From Thermohalobaculum sp039027855 (lineage in GTDB: Bacteria; Pseudomonadota; Alphaproteobacteria; Rhodobacterales; Rhodobacteraceae), in the NCBI GenBank assembly GCA_039027855.1, contig JBCCJI010000008.1, positions 101,168 to 165,167 of the forward strand: a stretch of 64,000 nucleotides of DNA, given 5' to 3'. Below are positions 40,520 to 48,921 of the stretch, piece after piece. The stretch's first letter is position 1, and every line of letters begins with the position of its first letter. The position numbers were made by a program, and so were the translations under genes. The notes below the pieces were generated by a model. That model had not been told where the DNA came from. It ran no database searches and was given only the letters and a program-made list of their open reading frames with translations.

Positions 40520-41413
40520 TCATCCACGGGCGATACCGCATAAGCGCAGGACACCCGCCGCTGCGCCATGGAGAAGGTCGATCCTGCTATGCTTGACGCG
40601 GGCCGCCAGCGGGTCCTCGTGTCTGAGGCGGGCTGCGAGACGCCGTGCCAATCGCTGGATCACCGCGATCTCGGCCGCCAGGCGCCGCGAACGCACCATC
40701 CCGGACAGGGGCGCCGCGCGATCCAGCAGAGTGTCGGTCCCGTCCAGGCACCGGTCGATGACCTCCCTCAGCCCCGGTGATGTCGTACCGTCATCCAGTG
40801 CCGTCTCGTCGATTCTTGCTTCCGCCATCCAGTCCAGCGGCAGGTATACACGATCGAGACGCGCCCTATCGCTGGCGAGATCCTGCAGATGGTTCAGCAC
40901 CTGCAGCGCCGCGCAAAGCGCATCGCCCGGTGCCGCAGTGGCGTCGTCTTCGCCGTGCAGGACCAGCAGAAAACGTCCCACCGGATGGGCCGAATACCGG
41001 CAGTACTCAAGGAGTGCCTGCCAGTCCGGGTAGCGCAGCATCCGCGCGTCCTGCCGGAAGGCGACCAGCAGATCGGTCGCCACCTCGACCGGGACCCCGG
41101 TCTCCGCAAGGCTTTCGCGGAGGCGCCGAGAGAAGGCAGGCTCTCCCTTTCCGGTTCGCAGGCTCGCTTCGCAGGCGTCGAGACGACGGATCTTCTCATC
41201 GGGCGACAGGTCTTCGTCATCGGCGATGTCGTCGGTGCCGCGGGCAAAGGCATAGTAGGCCATCACATGAGGGCGCAGTGCCGGTGCGATCAGGCGGGAG
41301 CCGACAGGAAAATTCTCCTCACCCGCGCCCTTGCCCGAGGGGGCCTCGATCGGCCGTTGGGCGCGCGGTGAGCTCACGGGTGCAACGCTGTTAGCAACGG
41401 TGGGGGGTGCCAT
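40520..41413 (-). CDS. hpnC: Hydroxysqualene synthase HpnC
   Basis: Turns presqualene diphosphate into hydroxysqualene. 297 residues. The acidic motif is FARGTDDIADDED, and the second region reads LNHLQDLASDRARLDRVYLP. The GEENFPVGSRLIAPALRPHV stretch near residue 31 is typical of HpnC. ATG 41413 has AGGA seven bases upstream. First gene of the hpnC-D-E-shc-hpnG operon. Divergent from hpnB across 148 bases, which should hold both promoters. Confidence 0.94.
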   Translation of the reverse strand: MAPPTVANSVAPVSSPRAQRPIEAPSGKGAGEENFPVGSRLIAPALRPHVMAYYAFARGTDDIADDEDLSPDEKIRRLDACEASLRTGKGEPAFSRRLRESLAETGVPVEVATDLLVAFRQDARMLRYPDWQALLEYCRYSAHPVGRFLLVLHGEDDATAAPGDALCAALQVLNHLQDLASDRARLDRVYLPLDWMAEARIDETALDDGTTSPGLREVIDRCLDGTDTLLDRAAPLSGMVRSRRLAAEIAVIQRLARRLAARLRHEDPLAARVKHSRIDLLHGAAAGVLRLCGIARG

Positions 41414-41561
41414 TGGTATTCCTGCGTATCGCATTTGTGACACTAGGGTCGTCGCCACAGACTGTCCATGCCACCCCGTGTCATTGCACTGCGTCATTGA
41501 TCCCGATCTCGATGTTTGCGCCCCCTTGTGGCGGCCCGCAGGCCGTGGTGAGGGGAGGGGT

Positions 41562-42791
41562 ATGACATGGCTTTTCTCCCTCGCCCTGGCGTCGACAACG
41601 GTATGGATCGGTCTGCTGATCGGCTGGCACGGCTTCTGGCGGGCTGAGCCACGGCTGCCGCGCGATCTGCCCGCGCCCGACGGTGACTGGCCCGGCGTCG
41701 TCGCGATCATCCCCGCGAGGGATGAGGCCACCACCATTGCCGCCGTCGTCGCGGCGCATAGCGCGACCACCTACCCTGGGCCGATTGCCGTGGTCGTGGT
41801 CGACGATGGCTCAACCGACGGCACCGGCGATCTGGCGCGGGACGCGGCGGCGGGCGGGGTGACGCTACAGGTCGTGACGGCACCCCCGCTGAGACCCGGT
41901 TGGTCGGGCAAGATGGGGGCGGTCGCAGCCGGCATCGACCACGCCGAGAGCCGGGCCGACGCAGCCTTTGCCGCGGCCCAGTACTGGCTGCTGACCGATG
42001 CCGACATCCTGCACGCGCCCGACACGCTGGCCCGGCTGGTCGCACTGGCCGAGCATCAGGACCGCGCGCTCGTCTCTCTCATGGCGCGGCTCGAGACCGG
42101 CCCGCCGCTTTGGCACGGCGCTCTCGGTCGCTTGTTGGTCCCGGCGTATGTCTTCTTTTTCCAGAAGCTCTACCCCTTCGCCGCCGTCGCCGACCCCTCG
42201 TCGCGCGTCGCAGGCGCTGCTGGGGGGTGTATGCTGGTGAACCGGGCAGCTTTGACAGAGGCGGGGGGCATCAGCGCCATTCGCGATGCTCTCATCGACG
42301 ATTGCGCCCTCGCGGCCCTGCTCAAACGGCGGGGCGGGCGGCTCTGGCTCGGGCTGGCGGAGCGTGAGGTCATCTCGTTGCGTGACACCGGGCGCGCGGC
42401 GGTGATCTGGCAGACCGTGGTGCGCACGGCCTATGTGCAGCTTCAGCGCTCGCCTTGGTTGCTGTTGGGATGCGTGCTCGGCATGGGTTTTCTCTATCTC
42501 TCGGCGCCGGTGGCCGCCCTTGTTGGCGTGCTGGGGGGCGGTGGGGCGACCAATGGCAGCGCCGCCTTGATGATCTCGGGCCTCGCAGGGTGGTCGCTGC
42601 AGGCGCTGGCGTTCGCGCCGACCCTCAGCGCTCTCGGTGTCAGCCGGTTACTGGCCCCGTTGCTGCCGGTCGCAGGGTTTCTCTACCTGCTGATGACGCT
42701 GGATAGTGCGCGCCGCGACTGGCTTGGCCGTGGTGCGCCCTGGAAGGGACGGACCTATGGGGGCGAGCCCGCCGACACGCCACCGCGCTGA
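41562..42791 (+). CDS. hpnB: Hopanoid-associated glycosyltransferase HpnB
   Basis: 409 residues, family 2 glycosyltransferase fold with an N-terminal membrane helix and C-terminal hydrophobic segments (near residues 300-330 and 350-390). PGVVAIIPARDEATTIAAVV and VVVVDDGSTDGT bind the nucleotide sugar, and LLTDADILHAP is the DxD-type metal motif. HpnB is found in hopanoid clusters, but its exact reaction is not settled. ATG 41562 has GAGGGGAGGGG upstream. It runs opposite to hpnC and converges on hpnA with a three-base gap. Confidence 0.9.
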   Translation: MTWLFSLALASTTVWIGLLIGWHGFWRAEPRLPRDLPAPDGDWPGVVAIIPARDEATTIAAVVAAHSATTYPGPIAVVVVDDGSTDGTGDLARDAAAGGVTLQVVTAPPLRPGWSGKMGAVAAGIDHAESRADAAFAAAQYWLLTDADILHAPDTLARLVALAEHQDRALVSLMARLETGPPLWHGALGRLLVPAYVFFFQKLYPFAAVADPSSRVAGAAGGCMLVNRAALTEAGGISAIRDALIDDCALAALLKRRGGRLWLGLAEREVISLRDTGRAAVIWQTVVRTAYVQLQRSPWLLLGCVLGMGFLYLSAPVAALVGVLGGGGATNGSAALMISGLAGWSLQALAFAPTLSALGVSRLLAPLLPVAGFLYLLMTLDSARRDWLGRGAPWKGRTYGGEPADTPPR

Positions 42792-42794
42792 CGC

Positions 42795-43778
42795 TCACAG
42801 CATCCCAACCGCGCGGTACCAGCCAAGCGACCGGGCAAGGGCATCGTCCAGCATCGGACGCTGCCAGCCGAGATCGCTTTCTGTGCGTTCGGTCGCGAAC
42901 TCGACCGGGCGCGCAGCGAGGCGCACGCCGGTCAGCGGTGCAGTCGGTTGGCGCCCGGTGATCGCGGCGATGCCGGCCTCGACCCGCGCCGCCGCGAGCG
43001 CCACGGCCATGGGCACTCGCGCCTTCGGCGCTTTCTGCCCGGTCAGTGCCGCGATCTTTTCTGCCAGCGAGGCGAGCGTCAGGCTCTCGCCGGCAAGGAC
43101 ATAACGCGCGCCGGGCTGGCCCTTATCGAGCGCCGCCACGATGCCCTTGGCCAGCGCCGCCACGTCGACCAGATCGATGCGTGTGTCGATCAGTGCCGGA
43201 GTGGCACCGCGGGCCAGATCCAGGATCATGCGCCCAGGTGGTGTCGGGCGATGATCGCCCTCTCCGACCGGCGCGGTGGGCAGAACCGACAGGGCGTGTA
43301 TGCCCCGTGCTGCCGAAGCGGCAACCGCCCTCTCGGCCCGGCGCTTTGAGGCCGGGTAGGTGCCGAGAAGATCATCGGGCGCCAGTTCTTGCCGGGGATC
43401 GACCGTCTCGCCCGCCCGGGTCTGCCGGCCCACCAGCGCCGTGTAGCTGGAGACAAGTAGAAAGCGCGCACGCGCCGCCTCCGCGGCCGCGAGCACGGCC
43501 TCGGTGCCGCCTCGGTTGATGCGGTCATGCCCTCCTTGGGGGGCATGCAGATCGGCGACGGCGGCCGCGTGGATCACCGCATCGACGCCCGACATCGCCT
43601 GGCCGAGAAGGGCCGCGTCGAGGACGGAGCCCTCGAGCCGTGTTACGCCGGTTGAAGCGCTATCGTCGGAGCCAAAACGGAGATCGAGGGCCACCACCGC
43701 ATCGCCGCGCGCGGTGAGCGTGCTGACGAGATGGCGCCCGACAAATCCATCTGCGCCGGTAACGAGAACGGTCGCCAA
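42795..43778 (-). CDS. hpnA: Hopanoid-associated NAD-dependent epimerase/dehydratase HpnA
   Basis: 327 residues, short-chain dehydrogenase of the extended type. GADGFVGRHL is the NAD-binding glycine motif; SSYTALVG and the catalytic YPASK follow. The family is a hopanoid-associated sugar epimerase of uncertain substrate. The start is probably TTG 43778, seven bases after the stop of the paraoxonase-like gene. Last gene of an operon with a sulfotransferase and a paraoxonase-like protein. Confidence 0.9.
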   Translation of the reverse strand: MATVLVTGADGFVGRHLVSTLTARGDAVVALDLRFGSDDSASTGVTRLEGSVLDAALLGQAMSGVDAVIHAAAVADLHAPQGGHDRINRGGTEAVLAAAEAARARFLLVSSYTALVGRQTRAGETVDPRQELAPDDLLGTYPASKRRAERAVAASAARGIHALSVLPTAPVGEGDHRPTPPGRMILDLARGATPALIDTRIDLVDVAALAKGIVAALDKGQPGARYVLAGESLTLASLAEKIAALTGQKAPKARVPMAVALAAARVEAGIAAITGRQPTAPLTGVRLAARPVEFATERTESDLGWQRPMLDDALARSLGWYRAVGML

Positions 43779-43785
43779 GCGGCCC

Positions 43786-44844
43786 TCAGCCCGTGTTGCT
43801 GCCCACGCTCGGCGGCGGCTGATCGAGCGCCGGAGAGCAGATCAGCAGCCCGCTATCATAGGCCGATCCAACGATCATCGTCCCGCGGGAAAAGGCGGCC
43901 GCGGTACCTCCCTTGAAGATCTTTCCGATCGGGTCGTCGAATAGAACCGTCTGGTCGCCCTGGCGACGTGGGTCCAGTCGCACAACGCGCGTTCCAGCCC
44001 GTTCGGAGAAATTCAGCGAGTAGAACCAGTAGTCCATCAGGCTCGGATGCATCGCCACGACCATGGTGCCAACGGGCCCCGGATTGATGTTGTCGGGCCC
44101 CCCGGGCATTTCGATTGTCTCGCCCGTGACCACATCGCGCAGGCGATTGCCCCGGGTCTCGGCAACATAGACCGTACCGCCGAGCTCCACGAGGCCATTG
44201 GCGAACTCAAGCCCGTCGGCCAGCGTCTCAGCACCACCGAACCCGACCCGCATCAGCCGCCCCGTGGCAGCGCCGGGCATCAGGTCGGCCACCGAGGGGC
44301 CGCAATCCTGACGATCGAGGGTGACGAAAAGCTCGCTACCCCGCCAGATCACGTCGTTGGCCCGGCACGATCCACCACCCGACCAGCGCCCCGACATGTC
44401 GAACCCGCCGGGTCCAAGGGTGCCCCAGACGACCTCGGCATCGTCGTCGGTCGGCCGGTTCACAAAGGCCAACCGGCCGTCACGGGGATCATAGGCGATA
44501 CCATGGGGATAAAGGCGCTCGACAGCGCGCTCGACGCCGCGGATCTCCTCGGCATAGGGCGGGTCGGAAAAGACCATGTCCTGTACCGAGATGCGATAGA
44601 TGCCGCGCGCCGGGCGCTCGCGATAGCGGCGGTTATGGGCCGAGAAGATCACCTCGCCGCTTGGCAGGATCTGCAGGTCTTCGATCCCCTCGATGATCCG
44701 GTCGCGCCGGTCGACGATGTCGATGCGCCTGCAATCCTCGGGCAGGAAGACGGCCGGCATGGGCTGTGGCGGGCCTGACAGCGTGATCGCAACCATCACG
44801 ATGGCGAGGACAGGGACGGCGAGCGCCATCAGCATCCGGTTCAT
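43786..44844 (-). CDS. Paraoxonase-like (PON/arylesterase) six-bladed propeller protein
   Basis: 352 residues. Residues 5-22 are hydrophobic and may anchor it or act as an uncleaved signal. The domain aligns by eye with animal paraoxonases. Matches to PON1 calcium ligands are Glu55 (IEDLQILPSG), Asn163 (RANDV), Asn216 (EFANG) and Asp251-Asn252 (DNINP). His114 in YPHGIAYD corresponds to PON1 His115. The second catalytic His of PON1 is Arg130 here (FVNRP). Cys38 and the near-C-terminal Cys (LLICSP) match the PON1 disulfide positions. Probable lactonase or esterase; substrate unknown. ATG overlaps the sulfotransferase stop (ATGA). Same operon as hpnA. Confidence 0.82.
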   Translation of the reverse strand: MNRMLMALAVPVLAIVMVAITLSGPPQPMPAVFLPEDCRRIDIVDRRDRIIEGIEDLQILPSGEVIFSAHNRRYRERPARGIYRISVQDMVFSDPPYAEEIRGVERAVERLYPHGIAYDPRDGRLAFVNRPTDDDAEVVWGTLGPGGFDMSGRWSGGGSCRANDVIWRGSELFVTLDRQDCGPSVADLMPGAATGRLMRVGFGGAETLADGLEFANGLVELGGTVYVAETRGNRLRDVVTGETIEMPGGPDNINPGPVGTMVVAMHPSLMDYWFYSLNFSERAGTRVVRLDPRRQGDQTVLFDDPIGKIFKGGTAAAFSRGTMIVGSAYDSGLLICSPALDQPPPSVGSNTG

Positions 44845-46019
44845 ACGCCTTCTCCCGCTGCGAGCATGGGCACGTCAGCCTGACCCTCGTTCTGCGCCAC
44901 CGTTTCTGTCGCCGCGCCGGGCGTCATCGCCGGCCCGATCTCCGCGTTACCCGGTCGGGGATAGCCGAACCGGTCGAACCACCGTCCCCATGCCGTATCC
45001 AGACGCGCCGCTAAGGCGGGCTCCGGCTCGAAGCGGTTCCGGGAATACTGCTTCACGCTTTCCAAATGCTGCTCAAACGCCGGTAGCGCTACGTCAAGTC
45101 CCTTCAGCTCGAGCGTGCCATAGATCTTGCTCAGCGTGTCGAGCGGGCACGCATCGAGATCGGCATAGGCGATCTCGACGAAATCGGGCGCGCCCCAGCC
45201 CGCCGTCTCCTCGGTGAAACGCTGCATCATCCGGTCGTAGACGCGCAGGATCGTGGCGTCGATATCCAGGTCCGAGGGCACCGGCTGAAGTGCCATCACG
45301 TCGAGCAGGCGGCGATGGAAGTTGCGCATCGACAGGAAGACGTCGAGCGGATCGCGATGCAGGTGGATGAATTTCGCACCGGGAAACATCGCGCGCAGCA
45401 TCGCCGGGCGCGCGGTATAGGTCGGGTTCTTGATGGCGAGGCGCCGACCTTGATGGTGCGCGATCCGGGACAGGAAAAGCCGCAGCTGCGCCTGCCAGTC
45501 GGCGATCTCGGCCTCGGTCGCCCCGTCGAAGAACACGCCCCGGTCCACCAGCCGGTCGAACGCACGCGGAAAATAGAGCCCGTGATAGAAGGACAGTGGC
45601 GACATGGAGGCGAGCGCGATCTCGTCTTCCTGCGGCGCGGTCGGCGTCACCGGTATCGCGTCGATCCAGCGGGTCTCAGGCAGTTGCCGCTCCAGAAAGG
45701 GGCGGAGCCAGCGAGCCAGCAGATGGACGTCATGGGGCAGCCCTACGGGTACTGGCGGTACATACCCCCAGCCGCCCGCCGCCAGCAGATTGTAGAGATG
45801 CGTGGTGCCCGAGCGCCAATGGCCCAGCACGAAAAGCGGCGGCCCGTCCACGTCTGGCGCAGGCAGTTTGACCCAAAGCCTCTCCGCGAGGCTAAAGGGC
45901 GCGCGAGCCAGCACGGCACCGAGTATGCCCATGATCTTTAACGTCTGATCGGCACCGCCCCCATCCTGCACGACGCGCAGGAGTGTGCCGAAATTGGCCC
46001 CGCTCAGCGGATGAGCCAT
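44841..46019 (-). CDS. Sulfotransferase family protein in the hpnA operon
   Basis: 392 residues. PPLFVLGHWRSGTTHLYNLL near residue 65 is the 5'-phosphosulfate (PAPS) binding loop, and KFIHLHRDPLDVFLSMRNFH is the 3'-phosphate site. These belong to the Sulfotransfer_3-type family that adds sulfate from PAPS to small molecules or lipids. Acceptor unknown. The stop overlaps the paraoxonase-like start by four bases and hpnA follows that gene, so a hopanoid or other membrane lipid is a reasonable guess. ATG 46019 is preceded by only a weak ribosome site. Confidence 0.85.
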   Translation of the reverse strand: MAHPLSGANFGTLLRVVQDGGGADQTLKIMGILGAVLARAPFSLAERLWVKLPAPDVDGPPLFVLGHWRSGTTHLYNLLAAGGWGYVPPVPVGLPHDVHLLARWLRPFLERQLPETRWIDAIPVTPTAPQEDEIALASMSPLSFYHGLYFPRAFDRLVDRGVFFDGATEAEIADWQAQLRLFLSRIAHHQGRRLAIKNPTYTARPAMLRAMFPGAKFIHLHRDPLDVFLSMRNFHRRLLDVMALQPVPSDLDIDATILRVYDRMMQRFTEETAGWGAPDFVEIAYADLDACPLDTLSKIYGTLELKGLDVALPAFEQHLESVKQYSRNRFEPEPALAARLDTAWGRWFDRFGYPRPGNAEIGPAMTPGAATETVAQNEGQADVPMLAAGEGV

Positions 46020-46116
46020 GAGACTGTTGCCCTGTTGCCTCTGTCCCAAACGGATACGCTCGCCGCGGCGTGCTGGCAACGCATCTGGCCCAAGCGTGAT
46101 CGGGCGTGTCTCGCGA

Positions 46117-47271
46117 TCAGGCGTCGGCCGGGGCACGCGCCTCGCGCAGTGCGGCCGGCAGGGCTGCGGCGAAGAGGTCGAGATCGCGATCCGTGCCCGC
46201 ACCGACGCGGATGCAACGGTCTAGGGGCGCCACGCCGGGCATGCGCACGAAAACATCGCGCGCAATCAGGCCTTGCAACACCCGGCGGGCGAGCGCGCCG
46301 TCTTCACCACAGTCGATGGCGACAAAGTTGGTGGCAGAGGGCAGGGCTTCGAGACCGTTCTCCTTGGCGATGCCCGCCAGCCGCGTGCGGCTTGCTGCCG
46401 TGCGCGCGATCACGCTCGACAGATGCCGAGCATCAGCGATCGATGCGGCTCCGGCCGCCTGGGCCATGGCGTTGACGCCGAAATGGTTGCGCACGCGATC
46501 AAAAGCGGCGGCAACGGCCGGGTCGGCGATCGCATAGCCAAGACGCAGCCCCGCGAGCCCATGCGCTTTCGAGAAGGTGCGAAAGCGTATGGTGTTGGCG
46601 CCAAGCGCCTCAAGCGCCGGCAGCGTGCCCGCGGGCGCGAATTCGCCATAGGCCTCGTCGAGACACAGCATGCATCCAGGCGGCAGCGCCCGGGCGAAAG
46701 CGGCAACCTTTTCTGCGTCGTGCCAGCTGCCCATCGGATTGTCGGGATTGGCGAGGTAGACGAGACGGGCCCCCTCGGTGCGGGCTGCGGCGGCGAGCGC
46801 GTCCATGTCCTCGGCATCGTCACGATAGGGCACCGTGACGAGCCGCGCGCCATGTCCCACGACATGGTAGTTGAAGGTGGGATAAGCCCCCGCCGAGGTC
46901 ACCACGGTATCGCCCGGCCCAGCGAAAAGACGGACCGTCAGACCGAGCAGTCCGTCGATCCCCTCACCAATGACAAACCGCTCTGGCGCGATTTCCAAGG
47001 CTGCGGCGAGCGCGCGCCTCAGGTCATGGGCGGTGGGATCGGCATAGCACCATGCGCGCTCGGCCGCCGCCGCCATGGCCTCGACCGCGGCGGGCGAGGG
47101 GCCGAACACGCTTTCGTTCGCTCCGATCCTGGCGGCGAAGGCACGGCCGCGCTCGCGCTCCTGCTGCTCCGGTCCGACGAAGGGGACGCTCGCCGGCAGC
47201 GCGGCTGCGAGCGGTGTCAGCGGCGGCGTCCCTCGATCCTGTCGCGCGGGGATTTTGGTTTCATTGCCCAT
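46117..47271 (-). CDS. HisC-like aminotransferase (PLP fold type I)
   Basis: 384 residues. NPDNPMGSW, DEAYGEFAP and the PLP lysine in TFSKAHGLAGLRLGY mark a histidinol-phosphate-aminotransferase-like enzyme, and the C-terminal RIRVGAGTDRD-like arginine segment (CIRVGAG) binds the substrate carboxylate or phosphate. No other histidine genes are nearby, and a 98-base gap separates it from the sulfotransferase on the same strand. It could be a dedicated HisC or a tailoring aminotransferase. It is not the class III enzyme HpnO known from aminohopanoid synthesis. Confidence 0.82.
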   Translation of the reverse strand: MGNETKIPARQDRGTPPLTPLAAALPASVPFVGPEQQERERGRAFAARIGANESVFGPSPAAVEAMAAAAERAWCYADPTAHDLRRALAAALEIAPERFVIGEGIDGLLGLTVRLFAGPGDTVVTSAGAYPTFNYHVVGHGARLVTVPYRDDAEDMDALAAAARTEGARLVYLANPDNPMGSWHDAEKVAAFARALPPGCMLCLDEAYGEFAPAGTLPALEALGANTIRFRTFSKAHGLAGLRLGYAIADPAVAAAFDRVRNHFGVNAMAQAAGAASIADARHLSSVIARTAASRTRLAGIAKENGLEALPSATNFVAIDCGEDGALARRVLQGLIARDVFVRMPGVAPLDRCIRVGAGTDRDLDLFAAALPAALREARAPADA

Positions 47272-47308
47272 GTCCGAGCGCTAGCGCGATGGCTCACCGG
47301 CGGCAAGA

Positions 47309-48490
47309 TCAACCGCCGGGGGACCAGCCCTCCGGCGCCATACGATAGAGCGCACCGTCGTTTACTGAGAGGAACCAGATGCTGCTGTCAGGCGCTTCAG
47401 CGATGTCGCGCACACGGCCGTAGACGCCTTCGAACAGGCGCTCTTCGCCAAGGATCTCGCCGCCCTCGCGATCGAGCCGGCCTACATAGGAGAACTTGAG
47501 CGAGCCCACGATCAGGTCGCCGCGCCAGTCGGCAAACGCGGCACCGCTTGACGCCGTGCCGTAGACGATCATGCCCGAAGGCGCCATGGACGGATCCCAA
47601 TAGAACCTCGGCTGTTCCATCCCGACGCGGGCAGTCCCCTCACCGATCTGGCCGCCAGCGTAATGGCGGCCATAGGAGATCACGGGCCATCCATAATTGA
47701 GGCCCGCTTCCGACAGGTTTACTTCGTCACCGCCCCGCGCGCCGTGGGAGAGTGTCCAGAGCCTGCCGCTTTCATCCAGCGCCGAGCCCTGGGGATTGCG
47801 ATGGCCAAGCGACCAGATCTCGGGCTTGATCGCGCCGCCGCTCGCCAAACGGCCATCGGGAAAGGGGTTGTCGCTCGGCACGCTGCCGTCGCGGGCGATC
47901 CGCACGACTTTGCCGACATGGTTATCCGGGTCCTGCGCCAGCGGTCGCTCACCGCGGTCGCCGGTGGTGATGAAGATCGTGCCATCCGCTGCCTCGGCGA
48001 TGCGGCTGCCGAAATGCCGCCCACCGCCGAGCGACGGCTCCTGCCGGAAGATGACCCTGACATCTCTCAGGCGGCCGGCCTCGGTGTCCAGCGCGGCGAT
48101 CGCCATGGCCGTCCGTGCCCGACTGCCGCCGGCAGGTTCGGCATAGGTGAGGAAGATCTCGCCTGTCTCGGCAAAATCGCGCGCGGGTGCCACGTCGAGC
48201 AGACCACCTTGGCTGCGATTGAAGACCTCGGGCACGCCGCCGATCGCCTTGCGCTCGAAGGCTGCGTCAAAGTACCAGAGCCGACCGTCTTTCTCCGTGA
48301 TCAGCGCACCGCCATCGGGCAGCGGTGCCACCGCCCAGGGCAGGTCGAGATCATCGGCCAGTCGCTCGACGACGATGGTGCCGGCCGAGGTGGCCGCCCG
48401 GCCGCTGCCGCCGCCCGGCAGCCCCAAGCCGGCGAGCAGGGCCAAGCCACTCCCCGCCGCAACGATACCCGCAAGCAGCCTGGTGCGCAT
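47309..48490 (-). CDS. PQQ-dependent sugar dehydrogenase (glucose/sorbosone type)
   Basis: 393 residues with a signal peptide (LAGIVAAGSGLALLAGLGLP) and a six-bladed propeller. LPWAVAPLPDGGALITEKDG, GGLLDVAPARDF, FITTGDRGERPLAQD and GHRNPQGSALDES are the hallmarks of the soluble glucose dehydrogenase/aldose sugar dehydrogenase family, which oxidises sugars in the periplasm with PQQ. The particular sugar is unknown. ATG 48490 has GAGGAGCG upstream. No PQQ synthesis genes are in the window. Confidence 0.88.
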   Translation of the reverse strand: MRTRLLAGIVAAGSGLALLAGLGLPGGGSGRAATSAGTIVVERLADDLDLPWAVAPLPDGGALITEKDGRLWYFDAAFERKAIGGVPEVFNRSQGGLLDVAPARDFAETGEIFLTYAEPAGGSRARTAMAIAALDTEAGRLRDVRVIFRQEPSLGGGRHFGSRIAEAADGTIFITTGDRGERPLAQDPDNHVGKVVRIARDGSVPSDNPFPDGRLASGGAIKPEIWSLGHRNPQGSALDESGRLWTLSHGARGGDEVNLSEAGLNYGWPVISYGRHYAGGQIGEGTARVGMEQPRFYWDPSMAPSGMIVYGTASSGAAFADWRGDLIVGSLKFSYVGRLDREGGEILGEERLFEGVYGRVRDIAEAPDSSIWFLSVNDGALYRMAPEGWSPGG

Positions 48491-48622
48491 CCGATCGCTC
48501 CTCTCCACTAGCTGTGACGTGGATATGGGGCTTGGCCGAGCTTCGCCAAAGTGTCGCCGTTTCTGCATTGCACAACGTGCGCGAAGCGGGCATTTTCTAC
48601 TTGTGAGTGTGGGAGATACGAG

Positions 48623-48895
48623 ATGCAGACACAGCAGAACGCTGTTGCTGCGTGCCTGGTGGCACTGGCGTTCATGGCGCCCTTCAGCGGTGACTGTGCG
48701 GCAGCCCCCTTGGCTGATCCCATCGTCGTGCCCGAGACAGCGTCCATCGGCGCCCATGAGCGATCCGTCAGGGACGCGGGCGATGGGGGATTTCTCGCCG
48801 CCGGAATGCCAAGCATGCCGATCAACGCCGTGCTGCTTTCGTTGGCGGTGCTCGGCCTCATGCTGACGGGACGGGGTAGCGGCCGCGCCGGTTGA
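48623..48895 (+). CDS. Small secreted protein with C-terminal membrane tail
   Basis: 90 residues. An N-terminal signal peptide (AACLVALAFMAPFSGDCAAA) is followed by a short Pro/Asp/Gly-rich mature part. A C-terminal hydrophobic helix (INAVLLSLAVLGLMLTG) then ends in RGSGRAG. The layout resembles proteins with PEP-CTERM-like sorting tails, but the PEP motif itself is not present. GGGAG precedes ATG 48623. Not recognised; a real gene seems likely from the signal sequence and ribosome site. Convergent with hemB. Confidence 0.55.
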   Translation: MQTQQNAVAACLVALAFMAPFSGDCAAAPLADPIVVPETASIGAHERSVRDAGDGGFLAAGMPSMPINAVLLSLAVLGLMLTGRGSGRAG

Positions 48896-48921
48896 CTGCC
48901 GAGCCGTCCAGCATCTGCCCC

